Source of the DNA: Epichloe hybrida
Taxonomy: Eukaryota; Ascomycota; Sordariomycetes; Hypocreales; Clavicipitaceae
Length of the DNA stretch: 64,000 bases
Assembly: GCA_019022495.1 (NCBI GenBank)
Contig: JAFEKR010000022.1
Coordinates: forward strand, 372,001-436,000
Direction of reading: 5' to 3'
The notes beneath the pieces were generated by a model that was not told where the DNA came from, did not search any database, and saw nothing but the letters and a program-made list of their open reading frames with translations. Position 1 is the first letter of the stretch; every line of letters starts with the position of its first letter. A program made the translations under genes and the position numbers. Below, in pieces: positions 36,304 to 49,796 of the stretch.

Positions 36304-36600
36304 TGTTAGAACAAGCATGATATTAACAAGGGTGCGCGCCTCTGATTAGGTGAGCGCGTTGCATCGCGGACTCACATGTCTAGCCTAACCGCGCCGCGAT
36401 TAGGGTTAGCATATGTAGCCTCTTTGCTAATAACCCTAATTAAGGCCCCTTTTCCTATAATAAAGAGCGTACCCTCTTTGCTTTTATTTAATCCCTCTTT
36501 TACTTACTTTAATAAACTAGAATATATAATAATTACATACACTTTAGTTTACCTTAAAAAACCCTATATATAAGTTAATAGTATTCTATAGATACTAATA
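36304..36600 (+). repeat. 5' LTR of copia C
   Basis: Starts TGTTAGAACAAGCATGATAT; ends with altered CTAATA. Same LTR subfamily as copia A, opposite orientation. Confidence 0.88.
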
Positions 36601-36971
36601 CTAATTAGTAGTTATCTCTATAAATACTATAAATTAGTAAGGTTTATAGAAGAGGTATTAGTATTAAGGACTTACCTTATAAAAGAGAAAGTGCTACTTT
36701 AAGATACTAAATATACTAAGGAAAAAGTATAATCTAGCTTTCCTTTTACCTTAAGTAACTATAACTAGCTTTATACTAAATCTAAGCTTATTAACTTAAT
36801 TAAGGCCTAGTTAGTAACTAACTTAACCTATCTTTATTTAATTAATTAGCGTGTTAATTATATAAATAAACCCTTAGAGGTATGTTTATTAAATAATTAA
36901 GGCCTAGTTAGTAACTAACCTAACCTATCCTTAATTATTTAATTAAACTTACTAAGGGATAAAGATAATAG

Positions 36972-37170
36972 TGTTAGAACAAAGGTGATATCAATCGCGC
37001 GTCACAGCCGCAATTACCTAGCAGAAGCTTAGGCCGCGCGCGGACCCCACACGTGACCTATAACCTAGCACGTTGATTAGCTAGGAAATATAAGGATATA
37101 AACGCGCAACCCCTTTTCCCTTTATATATTATAACTTCTAGCTTTTTAGCTCTCTTTTCCTATAACTTAA
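36972..37170 (+). repeat. 5' LTR of copia D, left part
   Basis: Starts TGTTAGAACAAAGGTGATAT; interrupted at 37171 by gypsy E (CTTAA duplication). Completed at 43779-43886. Confidence 0.87.
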
Positions 37171-37373
37171 TGTGAGGCCCTACTCACAACACTAGCGCGC
37201 TAGCGCACCACCAGGCGGGCGCACCACGCCCTAGGGCTAGGTTCACGTGATAACTAGCGAGTCACTACCTATAAGTTAGTAACTCGCACGCACAACACAC
37301 TTAGACCTAGTAAGCTTTAGTTAATATATAAACGCCCCTATACCTCTTACCTAGCTATCCCTTTATTCTTATA
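37171..37373 (+). repeat. 5' LTR of gypsy E
   Basis: Starts TGTGAGGCCCTACTCACAAC and ends with altered TTCTTATA. Confidence 0.88.
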
Positions 37374-38972
37374 ATTCTAAAGCTTCTCCTACTAGCTACC
37401 TAAGAGTAATATAGGGGGGAGAACAACCTAATCTACTAGAACTATACCACATATTACTTAGGATTAGCTAGATAATAGTAATACTATAGCTAGGGACATG
37501 CTATGTTCCATAACCCTATCTAAAGCTATACCCTTTACTATAGTAGTAAAAGAGGTGGTGGTTAGGGAGTGAATTACCTAGCTTAAGTAACTTAAGGAAC
37601 TATAGGATTAAGAAAAGGAGCTTACTAACTTAATATAATCTTATAGAGAACTAGCAAAAAGGGGCTAAAAGGATAGTTTATCCTTAAGCCTTAGTAGCTA
37701 AGAAGTTAAGGTCTGAAATATTATAGAACTCTAATACCCTATAAACCCGTAGAAGCATAAGATATAGCTTAATAACCTTAACTATGCCTTTAAGGGGGCG
37801 AAGAAGAAGTATTACTAGGATAACTAAAAGATCCTCTTTACACTTAACTATATACATACAAACTATTAGGCCAGATAGGACCGATATATCAAAGAATAAC
37901 TAGCTAATAGTTAGGATTATCCTAAGGATAACTAGGATAAGTTCTAAGACTAGACCCTTACGCTGCTTAAAGACTCCGTAAGTCATAATGCACAAATGGC
38001 TATGTAGCTAGAAAACGCGAAGTAAAAGGAGGGCTAGAGTCCTATTAAGTTTAGCATTTACTTAGATTCGCTAGAGAAACACCTAGAACGCGCTCTAGAA
38101 AAGACCTATGCTCTTATATTCTTTATAAAATTACTTCCTAACTTATAAGATTATATTAACCTACACGTGAATATTACTAGTCTAACATAAGAAGATATTA
38201 TATAACTTACCTAGCGATTCTAGGAGGTAATATTAAAGAATAAGCAAAAGCTAAATAATTTAGAAGAGAAGGGGCTATATAAGGCAGCTTAATACTAAAG
38301 ACATAACTCCTTATAAGGGCATTAGCTAAATAAGGACTAAAGAGATAAGGATAAGGACAAGGAAAAGACCCTAGCTACCTACCTAAATAATAATAGACTA
38401 TAAGGAAGAAAATAGTGCTATAACTATAGTAGTATAGAGTATTTCTTCTATAATTATAATAAGCTAAGGAAAGACTAATAAGAAGGTTAGGAAAACTCCT
38501 AGAGGTAGAAGTAAAAGCCCTTACCTTTACCTTAGATACTAGGGTACTAGTAGGATGCTAATTCCACACACTAGTTACTATCTATAGGCATAAAGATATT
38601 AAAATAGTAGCGGATCTTAATAGTTACGCTAAGATTAACATTATAAGCGCCTAATTTACATAGACTTATAAGCTTAATTAAGCTAAGGCTATAACACCTA
38701 TCTTAAAGGTAGTAGGGGCTCTAATAGTTCCCTAATATAGTGTCTATAAGGTGCCTATTTTAATTAAAGATTCACGGGGCAAAGAGAAAGACCTTAAGTT
38801 ACTATATATAGCTGTTAATAGGGACCTAAGAGCAGAGGGAAGCCTTATATTAATTAGAATGCATATACTTATAAAAGAACACGTATATCTTTACTTATAC
38901 TTATGAGAATAGTGGTTTAAAAAGAGAAAGGTAGCCTTTTTACTAATAACTCCCTATAAGTTTGTAAAGGTA

Positions 38973-39720
38973 ATGCGTAATAAGATAATTATATATGCTA
39001 TTATAGGCGTAATAGAAGATAAGTTTATCCCTCTTAAAGATAAAGAGGAGGCGAAAGCATATAGAACTATTAAAGATATCCTAGAGGAACTACGCAAGTT
39101 TAAAGATGTGTTTATATTAGATAAGGTAGGGAGCCTCCTATTAAAGAAGTTAACTAACTATGTGATTAATCTTGTACTAGGAGCTACACCCTTGTATAGA
39201 CTAATCTATTCTCTCTCCTAAAGTAAGCTTAGAGAGCTCTAGGAATATATTAATAATAACCTAAAGAAAGGCTAGATAAGACCCTTAAAGAGCCTAGCGG
39301 GCGTGCCTATCCTATTTATACTAAAGAAGAATAAAATGCTATAGCTATGCGTTAACTATTAAGGACTTAATAAGGTAATATAAAAGAATTACTATGCTCT
39401 CCCCCTGATTTTAGAGATCCTTAATTAATGCTAAGGGGCCTGTTTCTTTTCTAAGATTAATATTAAGGACATGTACTACTGAATTTGCATTAAAGAAGGT
39501 AATGAATAGAAGATAGCTTTTTGCATATGTTATAGGCACTATAAGTACCTTGTGATGCCTTTTAGGTTAATAAATACCCTAGCTACTTTCTAGAGTTATA
39601 TTTATAAAGCGCTATATAGGCTAGTTAATACTATTTGTGTGGTGTATCTAGATAATATCTTGATTTTCTTTAAGATAAAGAAGGAGCACACTGAATATAT
39701 TAAGTAAGTCCTTAAATATA
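38973..39720 (+). pseudogene. Reverse transcriptase remnant of gypsy E
   Basis: The longest surviving open piece (38973-39221) reads IKDILEELRKFKDVFILDK and continues past a stop into recognisable Ty3/gypsy RT (GVPILFILKKN, NYRGLNKV, IKDMYYWICIKEG, LVMPFRL, VVYLDNILIF). Stops are mostly TAG/TAA at expected Gln or Trp codons. Confidence 0.85.
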
Positions 39721-42595
39721 TAAGGTTAGCGGAGTTATATATAAAACCCTCTAAGTGCTCTTTCTATAAGGAATTAGTAGAATTCCTAGGGTTTATTCTC
39801 TCTATTAATAGGATATTAATGGATACTTGCTGGGTTAATATAATTAGAGAATAGAAGGAGCTAATAAGTTTTAAGGATATATAGTTGTTTCTTAGGTTCT
39901 ATAACTTTTACTAATAGTTTATCTATAGATACTCTGGAATTATAGCACCTCTTTACGCGTTAATAAAGGGTAGTTAAAATAGCACCTAGACTAGGAGGTT
40001 TATATTTAGAGAAAAGGAGCGGTTAGCATTTAACTAGCTAAAAGATGCCTTTTAGCAAGCGCTTCTACTCTAATACTATAACCTAAGTTAGGTAGTGTGT
40101 ATTAAGATAGATGCCTTGATTTTCGTAATAGTAGGAATCCTGTCTTAGCAAGATAATAAGGGCTGTTAGCATCTAGTGGCCTTTTAGTTAAGGAAGTTTA
40201 TAGACGCTAAACGTAACTATAGCATAGCTAATTAAGAGCTGCTTACTATAGTAAAGTTATTTAAACACTAGTAATATTATATTAAAGGCGTGGAGATACC
40301 TGTGAAGGTCCTATTAGACTATTATAACCTGTAGACCTTTATAAGGCAGTAGAAGCTAAATGGAAGATAGGTATAATAGTGTATGTTCCTCTACCCTTTC
40401 TATTTTATAATTAAGTATAGACTAGGGAAAAGCAACCTTGCGGATACACTGTTAAGAAAGTCTAATTATAAGGGCGAACCTATGTTAAATAGGGCACTCC
40501 TACTAGAGCTTTAAAGAAAGATAGTAAATATCTTTATAGCAGAAGAAGAAGTACTAATATATTAAAGAAGTTATAGCATAATGCTAGTCTTAGAACCTAC
40601 TAAGGTAAGAGTGGCCTAGGTGGAAGGCTAGTTAGCCGTTGTAGATCTAGTAATAGGTTAGCTAAATAAGGGTGATTTTAAGGAGAAGGTAGTGTGTGTT
40701 TAAGACATTAGCATAGTATAAGTAATTTAGGGGGCTATTATGTCACTAAATCCTTACTAATCCGCGGTAAATAAACTATTAGTATAACTACTATAGAAGG
40801 CATAGGACTAAGATTTAGATTTGTAAAAGCGTGGAGGTAAGGTTAACTCCTAAGTAAAAGGGAGGGGAAAAGCTAGTCTATGGTTGCGTAGCGTAAGGGG
40901 CCTCCTAATGTATAAAGACTAGGTAGTTATTCCGCGGGAGCCTATCTTATAATAGGAGCTTCTATAGCTACACTATAATAATTTGTTAGTAAGTTACTTT
41001 AGGACTAAACGCACTCTAAAGCTACTAAAACATTACTATTAGTAGCTAGTAATAAGTAAAGCTATTTTAGACTATATGTCTAGCTGCGGAGTATACTAGC
41101 ATGTTATAGTAAGATAGCACTGCCCCTATAGAAGCCTCGAATTACTACTAATACTAAGGCAACTATAGGCGGAGATCTTAATAGACTTTATTATAGGTTT
41201 GCTATAGGTGTGGCTAGGCAAGCAAGAAACTAATATAATCCTAGTGATTATAGACTGATTTACTAAGTACTCTATCTTCCTTCTTATAAAGACTATAATT
41301 AATGTAGCTAAATTAGTAAAGTTATTCTATAAGGAGATTAAGCTATGATTTAGAGCGCTAGAGGGCATTGTGTCTAATAGAGGTTTAGTATTTACAAGCT
41401 AATTCTAGTTAGAGGTATGTTACTAGTTATATGTGAAGCGGAGGCTTTTAATAGCGTTTCACCCCTAAACTGATAGGTAGATAGAGAGGATAAATTAGGT
41501 GCTTAAGCATTACTTATAATATTTTATTAAAGAGAACTAATAACTATAGCTAAAGCTACTCCTAATAGCCTAATTTGCGTGTAATAATACTATTAATAGG
41601 ATAATAGGCTACTCCCCTAATTACGCTCTTATAGGCTATTTGCCTAAGTTCCGCCTTGCTCTTAAGGGTAAGAGCATAAAGGGGGAGGTCCTAGAGGCTT
41701 ACGCGTGTATTAAAAAGCTATATAAGGTTAGGGAGAAACTAGCGTATAACTAGGTAAGGGCCACTAAAGCGTAGGCAAAGTACTATAACTAGAGATATTA
41801 GCTAATAACCTTAAAAAAAGGAGACTTAGTACTACTATTAGCAAAAAACATTAGGCTTAAGGACGCGAAATAGAAGCTAAACCTAAGATTTATTAGGCTG
41901 TTTTGGATACTTAACGCTATAGGTAAATAAGCATACTAACTAGCGCTACCTAATAAGTATAGCTAACTACATAACGTGTTCCACGTTAGCCTATTAGAGC
42001 CATGGAATTGCTAGGAAGACACCCTAGACGAGGACATGCTAATGCTAGACCTTAAAGATAATAATAATAAGTTTAAAGTCGAAGAAGTTAGGGATTATAG
42101 GAAGACGCATAAAGGTAATAAATACCTAGTAAAATAGAGAGGCTAGCTAAGCAAATATAATTAATAGGTAGCGTTAGAAGATATAGAAGGCGCTTAACGC
42201 GTAATTTGAGCTTTCTATTAAAGCAAAATAAGTAGAAAGCATAGCAAGATGTAATTAAGTCACAAGTAATAAGGGACAAGGTAATTACAAAAAAGGCCTA
42301 GCCTCGCTAGCTACTATCACACTCTAATTAAAACCCTTATTAAACTATCTACCAAATAACAAAAGAAAAGATACCTATAAGGAGGGGAGTCTCACGGGAA
42401 ACCCTTCTATGGTTGCCCCCTTATACGTCAAAACGACGCTATTATAAAGGAGGTACTTAGCGCTCTTACTCTTATCCTCCTGAACCGCCACCTCTATTAC
42501 CTAGAAAAACCAATGCTTCGCCACCCCCTAGGGTATAAATCCTGGATTGTAATATCGCAGCCATAAAGTCATTTTTCTCTTCTAGGAATTATAAT

Positions 42596-43555
42596 ATGTG
42601 GCGTAGTTTAGCTAAAAAAGTTAGTAAATAGGTAGCAAAGGAGGAGTAATAACTTATAATCCCTAGGGCAGGGGCAGGATATATAGTAACTAAAAGTTAC
42701 TAGCGCGAAATAATATACTAATTATACGCGGCTAAAGCGGCCTACCTAGGGAGTAAGCAAAGGTCTGGAGAACATATAATAAAACATACCTAATGGACCT
42801 TAGTAGCCCTAGTTAAACCAAAGGAAACATAATAAGCTATGTTAGCGTAATTAAACCCTAAAATAAGGTTTAGATAATAAGTGCTAAAACAGTAGCGAGT
42901 TGCCTTAGAAAACATACAATCATTAGGGTTATTAGGGTCCTAATCGCTTAGGGCATCTATTAAAGTTTTTACCTAATTAAGGGTAGTAAGAAGATCTAGA
43001 AAATCCCCTTGTATAGTTAGTATTACCTAGAGAGACATAGGCAATTAGGGACTAAAAGAGTAGAGAATATAATATACTTACTACCTCATAAGTATTACTA
43101 CGTTTAACACACTAGATATAATGCTTTAAATGTTTCCCTTTAATAATAGCGGTTAGTACGCTAGGGAATTAATAGTTAATCTAAGGGATATTAGGCTTAG
43201 CTAGAGGATTCTTCTTAAAGTCCGCGCAACCTATGTGTAGATAATACATATAGGAACATCCTCTTAAATAAATATTAGGGATAGCCATAACAATAATACT
43301 CTTAACGCTTTCCCTATCTAATTCTATTCTAATAATAAGGCAAGTGGTAAAGGTAAAGTTATAGTAACTAATAATGTAATAGTATTTAGGGAAAAGTTTG
43401 CTATAGATAAGAAAGGGAAAAGTTAGTAATATAATAGGGAGTCGCAGGTGAATTTGTACTTAAACACTAATATTATTTATTATTATTTTAGTATAGCTAC
43501 TACTTAGCAAATAGCTGTATAGTACCTACCAAAAGCCGTTCAGGAGCCTAGCTAA
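42596..43555 (+). pseudogene. Extra 3' reading frame downstream of the gypsy E chromodomain
   Basis: After the chromodomain there is about 1.2 kb before the 3' LTR, more than a simple 3' leader. From ATG at 42596 a single frame can be followed through RIP-type stops (MWRSLAKKV, PRAGAGYIVTKS, LVALVKPKE, then YYLISITTFNTLDIML) to the polypurine tract. The homologous sequence appears on the minus strand in copy G (about 63040-62060). No family recognised; env-like, gag-like or captured host origin cannot be told apart here. Confidence 0.4.
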
Positions 43556-43570
43556 AAGTAGGGGGGTAAT

Positions 43571-43773
43571 TATAAGGCCTTACTTATAATACTAGCGTGC
43601 TAGCGTACCACTAGGCGGGCGCACCACGCCCTAGGGCTAGGTTCATGTAATAACTAGCAAGTCACTACCTATAAGTTAGCGACTCGCACGCATAACACAC
43701 TTAGACCTAGCAAGCTTCAGTCAATATACGAACGCCCCCATACCTCTTGCCTAGCTATCCCTTTGTTCTTACA
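43571..43773 (+). repeat. 3' LTR of gypsy E
   Basis: Starts with altered TATAAGGCC after the polypurine tract; ends TTCTTACA. Confidence 0.88.
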
Positions 43774-43778
43774 CTTAA

Positions 43779-43886
43779 TTAATTATAATAACAGACAACG
43801 CAGCCTAGAATAGATAATTAATAATAATACTATTCTTTAGGCTTACAACTATATTATATTAAATTTAATACCCTGTGAATCTAACA
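43779..43886 (+). repeat. 5' LTR of copia D, right part
   Basis: Resumes the copia B/D/F-type LTR immediately after gypsy E and ends CTAACA. Confidence 0.87.
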
Positions 43887-46800
43887 CTAATTAGTAGTTA
43901 CCTTTATAGATAACCACGTAGTCTTTAAACACCGTAGATTAGCAAGGTTAATTAGAAGAGGTAGCTTATCTAATAATAACTTACCTTATAAAATAGGAGA
44001 GCTATGTTTAATAATAAGTTATACTAATAGAAAGGTATAATATAGCTCTCTTCTTACTTTAGTATTAATATCTATATCTATATAGACTCTAAAATAACAA
44101 AGAAAGGTTTAACACTAGTAGCTAAGCTATCCCTTTATCTTTCTTTATTATACATTCTATTACGCATTTAAAGTTAACTACCTTGCCTCGCGATTCTTTA
44201 CATCCAAAACACATTACATAATCATAGCTATACCCTTTTTCTTCTCACATTATAAGATCTGCCTCCCTTAATTAATTATAATATTAGATACACCTAGACT
44301 ATCTAGGACCTCTAGTTAATTCAGAGTTCCTAGCAAGACTAATAACTATAATAATACTATAGAAGGCGTTAAAACAGGAGATAACAATAAATACCTTAAC
44401 AAAGGAAAAACCCTTATTTACACTAACCTATACCCCTATATCTCTATAAGGCTTTAATAATATATTACAAAAGAATTACTCTAATAAATAGGAAGTTCTA
44501 AATATAAAGAGATAACAATACCTAAGGAAATCAGTCTCTATATCCTTATAAAGACTAAATAATATAAGGAGTAAGGGTTATTTAAAAGAACACTATTCTC
44601 TAAATTTAGTAATAACTTCTATAAATAGTTAAGGGAGAAGTTTATAAAAAGGAGAGACCTTTTATAGAATAGACTTTAAGACTATCTTCTTTATAATAAA
44701 GTATATATAACTATTAGAAAAGGCACTAAGATAGTAAATAACCTTAAAGAAGTAGTAAACTAAGAAAAATTCTAATTTTAGACTCTTAAAGAAATTAAAG
44801 AGACTAGGAAGAAGTATATAGGCTTCTAAAAGAACCTACAAAATAAAGAGTTCTTCTATAATCTACTAGATAACAGTAATATTAGAACTAGGCAACCTAC
44901 CTCATTACCCTAGTTATTAGTATAATTACTATTAAAAGGATTAATAAGCTAGACTCCCCTAGGAAGACTAAGTTAATCCTCTCTAGAAAGGCCTAGTTAA
45001 TCTCCCCTAGGAAGATTAATTAACCTAGAGTTAAGACCGCCTAAGGATACTATTCACAAGCATTTATAGGTAACTCCCCTACCTATACCTTTACTAGAGG
45101 CAAGTTAGCAGTATTACCCTAGTAACACTACTAATAATACCCCTAAGTAGGAGAGTTACTAATAGAGGTAACCTATACTATCTAGGGCTAGTAGTACCCC
45201 TATTAGCATAGCTTAAAAAGCTATAATTCCTCCTCCCTAATATAAGGAAGAGGAGGATTAGAGGGAATAATAAGCCCTAAGGGTACTACCTATAAAGCCG
45301 CCCTCTTACTTCCTAAAAACCCTACTACCCCTTCTATAGATATAGAGGGAAATACCTAGAGAACCCCTATAGACCTAGAGACCTTTACTAAAGCAGATTA
45401 TTAACCTATCTAAGGTATACCCTAAAGAATAACTCTATAGCGCTAATAACTATAATATCCTTAAATTAAAGCTTTAAATATTCTATAGAAAGTATAAGTT
45501 ACTTAATATCTAGTATAAATAAGCTAGTTATACTTTTAAGGTTATACTTAAAGGTAAAGCACTATAATACTATATAGACTACCTCTCTAAACCTAGATAA
45601 CTATAAGATCTCCTTATACTTATTAGCTATATAAGAGAATAATTTAAAACTAAGGATATATAGTAAAGATATCTACTAGAGTAAAATAATACTTCCCTAC
45701 AAGGAATAGCAAATAATAACCTAAGTAAGTTAATAATTAAATACTTTAATAAACTTATAGAAAGACTAGCTATCTTATAATAAGTAGTGCCTAAAGTAGG
45801 CTAAACTAAAAGGGCACTCTAGAATTAACTTATTAGAGCCTATTATAGTATTCTAGAGTGTAGAGGAGCAATTATAGATTTGCTAGATAGACTATAAGAG
45901 TTCTATAAATAGATTAGAATAACCCTTTATCTTATTAAGGAAGAGAAGAAAAACCATTAATAGTTCCTAACTAAAGCTATAACCCTAGAGTAATTCTAGA
46001 CTAACTAAAGATATAATAGGAATAGAAAAGAGACCTAATACCCCTTAAAACTATAAGGAAGAGGAGGTACTCCTTACATAAAGAAGTACTATATATATAG
46101 TAAGGAAGGATACTAGTTATCTAAGCACCCTAAAGAGGACTATAAGAAGGCGTTTTAACGCTTTAAGAATTACTACCTTATAGATTTAACTAATAACTTA
46201 TATTATTTATTCCTTACTTAGTATAAGGGAGAACATAAGTCCTAACCCCTTATTAATAATAAAATTGCTTAGTACATGAAGAGCATTGGATTTAATAATA
46301 GCCCTAATAATATAGATAGGCTAGTACCTATAAGCTTCTTTACGCATAGAATGTAGATTAATGGCAAGAGAATAGTTTAATTCCTAATAAGGCAAGTGGC
46401 TTATTATAGTCTAAGTAAAGAAAACCCCTTTTAGTAGGAACTTGTAAATAAAGCCCTAGTAATATTTATATTAGAAGATCGCTATTCCTATGCGATATTC
46501 TAAGGGATTATGCCTAATACAGGAGCTGTGAAATTCTTTACAGCAGGGCACCCTTAATTTCTTACTTTATAACATTAGATACTTATATTACAGCTTAATG
46601 AATTAATAGAGAAGAAGGCATTAGTTAGATTTAGCGTGGGAGACCTAATTATCGCGCTTAGAGCGGCTAATATACTTACTCCCTTTAGAAATATTCTCTT
46701 TTAGGTTATCCCTATAAACACCCTATTTCTCTTATCCCTTAATAATATAGACTGTCTAAAGATTAACTTTAATATCTCTAAGAACACGCTATAATAAGGA

Positions 46801-48049
46801 AACATTAAAGTCCCTATTATATGTAAATAGGGCTACGCCTAGATGCTTCTTATATAGAAAGAAGAAGTAGTTACTTAGAGCTACCTTATAGAAGGCAAGC
46901 TACAGTAATTATACCGCCGCTTTAGATATCTATTAATCTAACGTTTACATAAGGTTCTTTATAAATCAGGGCATAATATTAATATTAAAGCTATTAGGAA
47001 ACTAATAAGAATTTACTACTAATACTAAATACATATAAATAGCCCTAATTACTTTAAGTTTACCCTTAAGGATAAGTGTAGCTTTAATTATAAAGTAATA
47101 GTAAATATTTTCTATCTAGATAGTAACCGCCCTACACTCTATGCTATAGATATGGCTATAGCGTTTAACGCAGCGAAATTTCTTAATAATATCTCTATAA
47201 AAACGACCTAGGAAGCCCTCTAAATATGCTAGATTAATGCTTACCTAGGCCCCCTAGACTTTATTATCACAGACGCTAGAATAAACTTCCACGGTGATGA
47301 ATTCAGATAATTCGTAGCTTCGATGTTAATTTTGATTAAGGAAGTCCCTGTTAAGGCACACCATAGCATAGGGAAGGTCGAAAGGTATCATAGGCCGCTC
47401 CGAAGAGCCTATGATATAATTAGACGCGAATGTCATACAAACGCCAAGAACTCTGCGAGATCCAATGGATTAACGGAGAGGACAACCTAGCTAATGCCTT
47501 CACAAAGGCATCACCTAATAAGGCCCTTAAGAGCTTTATCTTAACTAACCAGATAACTATCCAGATAGAGGGATAGGTTACCCGCGTGTAACACACGCGT
47601 GGTAAGAGAAAAAGGTAATCCTCTAGGAGAATAGCTATAGGGATAAGACAGCAATACGCGAGGGATCTATGCCCTTATAGTTAATATCCCTAGCGGCCAC
47701 AACCACGCTAGCCCACTAGGCCCTCCTAGTGGACTATAGAAATTAATAGCGATGTGTAGGAGGATAAAGGTGTTGCTAAGGAGGAGGAAGATATTATATA
47801 CACGCTAAGGTGCGGTATATATATTATTTTAAGGAAAAGAAGGGATTCAAAAGGACCTACTTATCCTTACATAGGCTTACAAGCTAAGTAAGATTATTAT
47901 TTCCCTTTTATTAGTAACTATACGCCTAGATAGGCTATAAGTTCTTTTCCTTACATCCCCTATTAATCACATTCTTAATCTATCTTTCTTTTTCATTTCT
48001 ACGATTAATATCGCGTGTTAATAATTATATTAAAAGAGAGAAGTTCTAG

Positions 48050-48356
48050 TATTAGAATAAAGGTAATATTAATCACATATCGTAGCTATAATTACCTAGT
48101 AGAAGCTTGGGCTGCGCGCGGACCCCACACGTGACCCATAACCTAGCATGTTAATTAGCTAGGAAATGTGGGGACACAAACGCGTAACCCCTTTTCCCTT
48201 TATATATCATAACTTCTAGCTTTTTACCTCTCTTTTCCTACAACTTAATCAATTATAACAACAGATAACGCAGCCTAGAATAGATAATCGATAATGATAC
48301 TATTCTTCGGGCTCACGACTGTATTACATTGAATTCAATACCCTGTGAATCCAACA
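48050..48356 (+). repeat. 3' LTR of copia D
   Basis: 307 bp, starts with altered TATTAG and ends CCAACA; its right third is little mutated. Confidence 0.87.
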
Positions 48357-49796
48357 AATAGCTTTACTTATAATTCTTTAGATTTCTATTAATTCTCTAT
48401 TTCCCTTACCCCCTTATTTACTACTAATATTATAGTAAAACATTAAGATTAACTAGAGGGATCTAGAGCCTAAGATATTCCCTCTAATTATAAACATACC
48501 TTTCTCCCTAAGAATACTAGAAGAGAAGCTAATCTATAAGTTATATCTTACCTCCTTAACTATATATTCCCTAATTTATACTAATATATTATATAATAAG
48601 CACTAGAGAATAAGAAATTATTTAATCTTAAAGTAAATATTACCCCTAAAGAACTTATAGCCTAAATTCTTATTAAGAAAGTAACCTATAAATATAAAAA
48701 CCTATACTTATAAACCCTATTTACTATCTTTAGTAATAACTTTAGAGAATAGAAATAAGAAATATTCTAAGTAGTAAATCCTAAAGCTATAAAGAGTCTT
48801 TAAGACTTTCTTTTCTTTAGTAGTATTTATATAGACTTATAGAGTTACTATAAGATAGTAGTCTTACTTAAAGATATTATTAACTATAATAAATTTTATA
48901 ACTAGAAAGAAAAAGAAATATAGGAAGTTACTAGGAAGTATTCCCCCTTTAAGAGGTAAATAGCAAAGAAGGACTTCTATAAAGACCTCCTTCCTATTAG
49001 TATCCCTTCTTTTAGAGATTAACTAAAGTAACTAATTACTCTACGTTATCCCTAATCCCCTTAACCACCGTAATTACTCCTGTTCTGTTCCTAGATTCCG
49101 TTACACTAATCCCTAAGCATGCCAAGTGTGAGGCAAAGGCGCAATAGCAGAGGCAATCCCCCTATTACAAGACGCCTCCCCACAGCCTGTGGCCACCCCT
49201 CCTGCCAATCCCCCGAGGCAAGGACCTAGAAGACCTTGGAAGAACCCCCCTATTATTATATCTAATATTAATTATGCAGATTAAATAAAAGACAAGACTA
49301 ATGTCTTTCTATTAGCTAAGGAAAGCTCTAACCTTAAGCTTATAATCTAATTACGTAAGGAAGGAATTATTAAGACCCCTAGTAAACCCTTTAAGCTATT
49401 TACTAAAGCTAAGATTAATTCTCTAATTAAATAAGGTGTGTTTAAATTTATTAAGTATGATAAAAGAGAGCATAGTAGAGTTTAAATTTTTAATTCCTAT
49501 ATTATTAATAAGGTAAAGGGTAAGATAACGGATCTGTATAAGAAGTTAAGGCTTATAATCTAAGGTTATAGTAATAAGGAGAAGCTAGTAATTCTTAATA
49601 GGCCCTGATAATCTAGTGAGCTAGCTAGTGATTAATCCTTATGATAGCACCTGCGTTGTTATTACTAGGCCTTATTCTCTGGCTTCGTAATATTATATAG
49701 GCTTATATGCAAGTATAAACGCTTCTTAGTTATATAATCCTAGCCTAAATCCCTATTTAAATCTATTACCTATACCCTATAGGCATAATAATATAA

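Larger units (their letters stand above)
37171..43773 (+). mobile_element. Ty3/gypsy chromovirus-type element E (RIP-dead), inserted in the 5' LTR of copia D
   Basis: 6,603 bp, LTRs 37171-37373 and 43571-43773 (203 bp each), target duplication CTTAA (37166-37170, 43774-43778). Plus-strand order: gag with degraded CCHC knuckle (about 37450-38510), protease region, reverse transcriptase (about 39200-39720, NYRGLNK and VVYLDNILIF), RNase H (about 40090-40370), integrase (about 41020-41640; MDFIIGL, VSNRG, then AFHP, a stop and TDRW), chromodomain (about 42080-42195; FKVEEVRDY...KYLVK). This is the gypsy order RT-RH-INT. A purine tract AAAAGTAGGGGGG precedes the 3' LTR. A further 3' frame follows the chromodomain. 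Many Gln and Trp codons are now stops. Confidence 0.9.
36972..48356 (+). mobile_element. Ty1/copia element D (lacks reverse transcriptase), split by gypsy E
   Basis: Target duplication AATAG (36967-36971, 48357-48361). The 5' LTR is split by gypsy E: 36972-37170 plus 43779-43886 sum to 307 bp, equal to the 3' LTR 48050-48356. Gag, protease (altered DTGA near 46526) and integrase run to about 47430. There the integrase end is joined directly to the last part of RNase H (RQELCEIQWINGEDNLANAF). By comparison with copia F about 2.0 kb, containing all of the reverse transcriptase, is missing. The 47280-47450 portion is relatively free of RIP. Confidence 0.87.

Noticed and set aside
42088..42279. 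Minus-strand 63-codon frame
   Set aside because: Antisense of the gypsy E chromodomain region.
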